Part shown: positions 61,259 to 64,000 of the stretch, piece by piece
Layout of the letters: each line of letters begins with the position of its first letter
How positions within the stretch are numbered: the stretch's first letter is position 1
NCBI GenBank assembly: GCA_910585705.1
Contig: CAJUER010000001.1
Location: 405,306-469,305, forward strand
DNA: 64,000 bases
Direction: 5' to 3'
Origin: an uncultured Christensenella sp.
GTDB lineage: Bacteria > Bacillota > Clostridia > Christensenellales > Borkfalkiaceae
The notes under the pieces: generated by a model
What the model saw: the letters and a program-made list of their open reading frames with translations, nothing else
The model's database searches: none
What the model was told of the DNA's origin: nothing
Position numbers and translations under genes: made by a program

Positions 61259-62193
61259 ACTTAACCAAAATGTTAAAATCTTCCCCTTTGCCGAGCGGCT
61301 TTTATGCAATATGCGGAGAGCAGGGGGTGGGAAAAACTTCGCTTGCGGCAGCTCTTTTTAAAGAAGATTATCGCAGACACCGAATAGCACGTAAGGAAAT
61401 GGCGATAGACCTTGCAAAGCGTTTTTATTTGGATAGCGGAATTCGGCTTGAAATTTCGGATACACTATATTTTAGCAACAATCGAATTATTCTTGATAAG
61501 CGCAGGGGCGTTGAAACTTGGGAAGTAGATTTACAGCGGCTTGGGCTTCCAAACGACGATTTTGAAGTTCAGTACTTGCCGCGTGGTTCTGCTGTGTTTA
61601 TTCAGGAAGCTGACATTTTAGCTTTTTGCCGTGATTGGGAAAGTCTTAATAACTACCTTATCAACCTTATAAAATTTGTTCGGCATAATCTTATAACTTT
61701 AATATTCGATATGCAGGTTGGCGGTGCATTAGATAAGGCTTTGCGGCGGTTATTGGTAGGTATGTATTACGTTGTAAAATCGGGTGTAGGTCGGTTTTTG
61801 TTATTTTGGAGACGGCAGAAATGGAAATTTCTATATATCCGTAATCAGCTCAACGCAGTTGTGAAAGAGCTTTCGACGGTTGGGGTAAATGTAAAAATTA
61901 AAGTGGCGGAATGGGGGAAATTCCGTATATGGGGAGATGTGTTTGACCGTTATAATTCGTTCAGCGGTGAGCCGTATTTTCTTTATGGTATTGAAAATGT
62001 CGGATATGTGTATAAACGACATATTGACGGTGATTTATCTGTTGACGGAATAAAAGCATATTGCAAAGCGCATCCATTAGAACGCCCCGACGAAGTGAAA
62101 AAGCAACAAACAAAGCCGAAAGGCTCGAAACCGACTTCCGCCTTTAACAGCTTTAAAAAGCACGGCTATTATAATAAAACTCCGCGTTCGTAA
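61255..62193 (+). CDS. Zot-like / pI morphogenesis ATPase
   Basis: 312 residues from a TTG overlapping the previous stop. Walker A CGEQGVGKTSLA near residue 22 and a Walker B-like AVFIQEADILAF near residue 120, the pattern of the Zot (pI) ATPases of filamentous phages. Unusually, I see no clear membrane-spanning segment in the middle, which pI proteins normally have. Required for virion assembly and export, by family inference. Confidence 0.68.
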   Translation: MNLTKMLKSSPLPSGFYAICGEQGVGKTSLAAALFKEDYRRHRIARKEMAIDLAKRFYLDSGIRLEISDTLYFSNNRIILDKRRGVETWEVDLQRLGLPNDDFEVQYLPRGSAVFIQEADILAFCRDWESLNNYLINLIKFVRHNLITLIFDMQVGGALDKALRRLLVGMYYVVKSGVGRFLLFWRRQKWKFLYIRNQLNAVVKELSTVGVNVKIKVAEWGKFRIWGDVFDRYNSFSGEPYFLYGIENVGYVYKRHIDGDLSVDGIKAYCKAHPLERPDEVKKQQTKPKGSKPTSAFNSFKKHGYYNKTPRS

Positions 62194-62467
62194 CAGTGGG
62201 GGTGAATTTGCCGTAAAAGAGCCGTAGGCGATAGGCAAAAAGGGGGATAAGGGCGACCCCGTTCTTATCCCCCTTAAAACGAACGCGCGCTTTAAGTCCT
62301 TTTTTAAGCGACTTACTGCACCCCGACAATACCGGCGCGACCAGCGCCGTCGGGGTGCAAGGCGCACGGCGTGCGCCGTTGCGGATTTGCTATCTTTTGC
62401 ATAGATAGCAAAACCGCACACACACACACATTTTAACATTACCGGACGAAGTCCGAAAGGGTGATAT
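62194..62467. other. GC-rich hairpin array, candidate phage origin / packaging signal
   Basis: No gene. Four consecutive hairpins: AAGGGGGATAAG (62240-62251) with 62264-62275; TGCACCCCGAC (62317-62327) with 62349-62359 and inner GGCGC/GCGCC; GGCGCAC (62361-62367) with 62371-62377; and a 14-bp stem (62381-62395 with 62403-62417). A short CA repeat follows (62416-62431). Filamentous phages carry such hairpins as replication origins and packaging signal, usually next to rep. Confidence 0.65.
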
Positions 62468-63088
62468 ATGGATAGATTTTACAGTTTCAAAGTGGTAACT
62501 TATAACACCGACGAAAGTAGTTTTCAACCGCTTTTAGACAAAGCATTTAAATGGGCTTGGATACTTCATGATAAGGACAAGACCGACGCGCATATACATA
62601 TCCTTTGCACGTTTAAGCAAAACAAAAGCTTTGAGCAGGTGCGGAAAATGGTAGAAGGGGAGCAAAATACATTTGCCCGAAAAATGGAAGATAAGTATAG
62701 AGATTTTCTCTATCTTCCACATAGTGAAGATTTTCCCGACAAAGCACTGTATAATGAAACCGACATACATTGCAACGATTTAGGTTTTTTCCAGCGCGGC
62801 GCAAAAAAGACTGTCGATAACGAAGAATTCGTTACAGACTTGTTAGACAATAATATGACCTATAAGCAAAGGGCAATAAAGTACGGTCGTGATTATATCC
62901 GTAATTTTCGGACATATACAAAATTTGCAAGAATGTTGCGTATGGAAGAAAATTTCCTATCTAAAATTGAAAACGGGGAAGTAGTGGAAGAGTTAAACCC
63001 CTATAACCCGTTTGAAATTCAAATTCAATCCGAATTCGATACTGAAACAGGCAAAATAATTAACGACCATAAAAAAAGCAAGGATTAA
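62468..63088 (+). CDS. HUH rolling-circle replication initiator (Rep_2 family)
   Basis: 206 residues. The metal-binding HUH motif is HIH within DAHIHILCTF, after the typical HDKDKTDAHIH. The third motif with the catalytic Tyr is YLPHSEDFPDKALY, with a Lys and a Tyr at expected spacing. Similar to Rep_2 (plasmid and phage) initiators; nicks the double-strand origin to start rolling-circle replication. The hairpin array just upstream is the likely target. AAGGGTG lies 7 bases before the ATG. Confidence 0.88.
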   Translation: MDRFYSFKVVTYNTDESSFQPLLDKAFKWAWILHDKDKTDAHIHILCTFKQNKSFEQVRKMVEGEQNTFARKMEDKYRDFLYLPHSEDFPDKALYNETDIHCNDLGFFQRGAKKTVDNEEFVTDLLDNNMTYKQRAIKYGRDYIRNFRTYTKFARMLRMEENFLSKIENGEVVEELNPYNPFEIQIQSEFDTETGKIINDHKKSKD

Positions 63089-63101
63089 TCCTTGCTTTTT
63101 T
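63072..63101. terminator. Bidirectional terminator at the rep 3' end
   Basis: A near-perfect 28-base palindrome (AAAAAGCAAGGATTAATC arm and its partner) overlaps the stops of the two convergent genes. Confidence 0.85.
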
Positions 63102-63288
63102 CTACAAATTCGGCAAGTGGACAGCTAAAACAAATCATACGGTTAGCACCTTCTTCTTTGTTCATTTGACGGCAAGCTCTACCGAAATAACCGCATATAC
63201 AAGGAATATTCTTTGCAATAGAATATGTTGTTTTCTTTTCAAATTCTTGTTGTTTAGTAGTTGTGATAATCGGAAATAAGTTTTTCAT
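63085..63288 (-). CDS. Small Cys-containing phage protein, minus strand
   Basis: 67 residues. Cysteines in CIC, AC and CFSC could bind zinc. AAGGAG lies upstream of the ATG on the minus strand. Converges on rep and overlaps its stop by 4 bases. A possible repressor or superinfection gene, which is inference only. Confidence 0.55.
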   Translation of the reverse strand: MKNLFPIITTTKQQEFEKKTTYSIAKNIPCICGYFGRACRQMNKEEGANRMICFSCPLAEFVEKSKD

Positions 63289-63945
63289 AAAATTTAAACT
63301 CCTTAAAAGATTGATTTTTTAATGTGGATAAGTTATAATAAAAATAAGTTAAGACGGGGTAGGTAGGTTTACCCCGTCTGGGTTGAGCCGTTTAGTCGTA
63401 GGGGAGTAGACGGCTCTTGTTATGTCCTACAACGGAAACCGTTTAACTGCTTATGTAATCAAGCAATTTAACAATTTCCGTATCGTTCCAACCGATAGAT
63501 TTCAAATAAGAAATCAAGCGGTTGAGTTCCGAAACTGTCATTTCTTCCATTTCCTTTACCTACCTAAATTTATTTACCTTTCGGCAGGACGAAAACAACG
63601 CTTTAACGGAGATTTTGTCAAGGAACTTCTCGGTGGAGATTTTTTCCGTAACAGATTTGCAAAACCTTATGACGGAAAAAATACAACCGCCTTGACGAAA
63701 TAAACCGTGAAAGCGTTAAAATAGGGTAAAGGAAGCACGGGACACCCAATTTGTACGCCGACCCCAAAGGCGTACTCATACCGTAGCTTGCGTAGGTTTT
63801 AAAAGAACTTAACCACATAAAAAAATCCCCTTGCAAAGCGCAAAGGGACTTATTTTTATTTATTTGAAAAATTTTCAACTTTTTTTGCTTAAACTCTTGA
63901 CTTTCTTCCTTAAATGGTGGTACTATCTAATAGAAGATTTAAGTG
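63289..63945. other. Phage end region with hairpins
   Basis: Few genes. Hairpins GACGGGGTA/TACCCCGTC near 63352-63380, GAGCCGT/ACGGCTC near 63387-63417, GTACGCC/GGCGTAC near 63756-63778 and a minus-strand terminator-like CCCTTTGC/GCAAGGGG near 63825-63850. These may be a complementary-strand origin and transcription stops. A tiny minus-strand ORF is listed separately. Confidence 0.5.
63443..63550 (-). CDS. Tiny ORF (35 aa) in the phage end region
   Basis: Reads MEEMTVSELNRLISYLKSIG and ends EIVKLLDYISS, with AGGTAAAGGAA before the ATG on the minus strand. A helical acidic composition like small phage or host regulators. Too short to be sure it is coding. Confidence 0.4.
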   Translation of the reverse strand: MEEMTVSELNRLISYLKSIGWNDTEIVKLLDYISS

Positions 63946-64000
63946 TTCGTAAAACACAGAAACTTTTACGAAGAATTTTTTTAAGTTAATTATATTTAAT
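63946..64000 (+). repeat. Direct repeat, right copy (55 bp to the window edge)
   Basis: Identical to 57893-57947, including the dif-like core (arms at 63945-63973, first base G instead of C). The match is not ended by divergence but by the window edge. Confidence 0.95.

Larger units (their letters stand above)
57893..63945 (+). mobile_element. Inovirus-like filamentous prophage integrated at a dif-like site
   Basis: A 6,053-bp unit between two copies of a dif-like site. It encodes, in order, a 79-residue protein, a 59-residue basic protein, an anchored protein with an Ig-like domain, a 449-residue protein with signal peptide and C-terminal anchor, an 87-residue protein, a Zot-like ATPase, a hairpin array and an HUH Rep. 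Size, order, the Zot plus Rep pair and the absence of an internal integrase are typical of filamentous phages that use host Xer enzymes (as CTXphi does). The family call is inference from motifs. Confidence 0.8.

Noticed and set aside
62416..62431. CA dinucleotide repeat as a CRISPR or phase-variation tract
   Set aside because: It is a short simple repeat outside any coding frame. No CRISPR array is present anywhere in the window.
62077..62439. 120-codon minus-strand frame over the hairpin array
   Set aside because: Arg-rich low-complexity translation of GC-rich inverted repeats, with no start signal.
63422..63878. ORFs of 93 and 86 codons at the phage end
   Set aside because: Composition is unlike a protein, there is no ribosome binding site, and they overlap hairpins and a better minus-strand ORF.

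Overview
The window looks like the chromosome of a low-GC, endospore-forming member of the Clostridia, probably uncultured. The evidence is AT-rich sequence with sigma-A promoters and U-tailed terminators, a complete eight-gene spoIIIA operon, spo0A, spoIVB, a GerW-family gene, two sporulation-type D,D-carboxypeptidases, DUF4364 and TSCPD proteins, and Firmicutes gene order (nusB-folD-ispA-dxs-tlyA-nadK-argR-recN-spoIVB; scpA-scpB-ytfI-ytfJ-dac-rluB). The great majority of genes from 1 to 56.7 kb lie on the + strand.

Layout. 0-6.7 kb: small metabolic genes, including a probable pantothenate ECF S-component next to coaX, then hom and a RimK-like ligase. 6.7-17.5 kb: tRNA-Ser, a TetR/ABC-2 transporter unit, an M29 aminopeptidase, an RlmI-like methyltransferase, a heterodimeric ABC exporter and an ABC-F protein. 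17.6 kb: an unusual Spo0A. 18.5-20.8 kb: a decayed island abutting tRNA-Leu(CAA). 20.9-24.0 kb: polA-coaE. 24-30.2 kb: accessory genes (isochorismatase-like, XAT acetyltransferase, GNAT, M24), then a 36-codon ORF, a candidate structured RNA and a frameshifted serine recombinase next to tRNA-Leu(AAG). 30.3-32.1 kb: a repeat lipoprotein. 32.2-46.9 kb: the long sporulation, isoprenoid and repair cluster, which contains an OLE RNA (about 600 nt) and its partner gene oapA between ispA and dxs. 47-56.7 kb: cell wall, lysA, scpAB, sporulation genes, lexA with a LexA box, a small Cys-rich protein and a kinase-like protein.

56.8-64 kb holds the most striking region. A XerS-like tyrosine recombinase sits on the - strand, and 66 bp upstream of its start is a dif-like inverted repeat (10-bp arms, 9-bp spacer). 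A 6,053-bp element follows and ends at a second copy of that site. Its genes match a filamentous (inovirus-like) phage: small proteins, two exported or anchored virion-like proteins, a Zot-like P-loop ATPase, a GC-rich array of hairpins and an HUH rolling-circle Rep. The simplest reading is an inovirus that integrates at the host dif site using the host's single-recombinase Xer system. The right-hand repeat is still identical to the left one when the window ends (55 bp), so a second tandem copy may follow.

All functions are inferred from recognisable motifs, gene order and visible signals. No database search was run.
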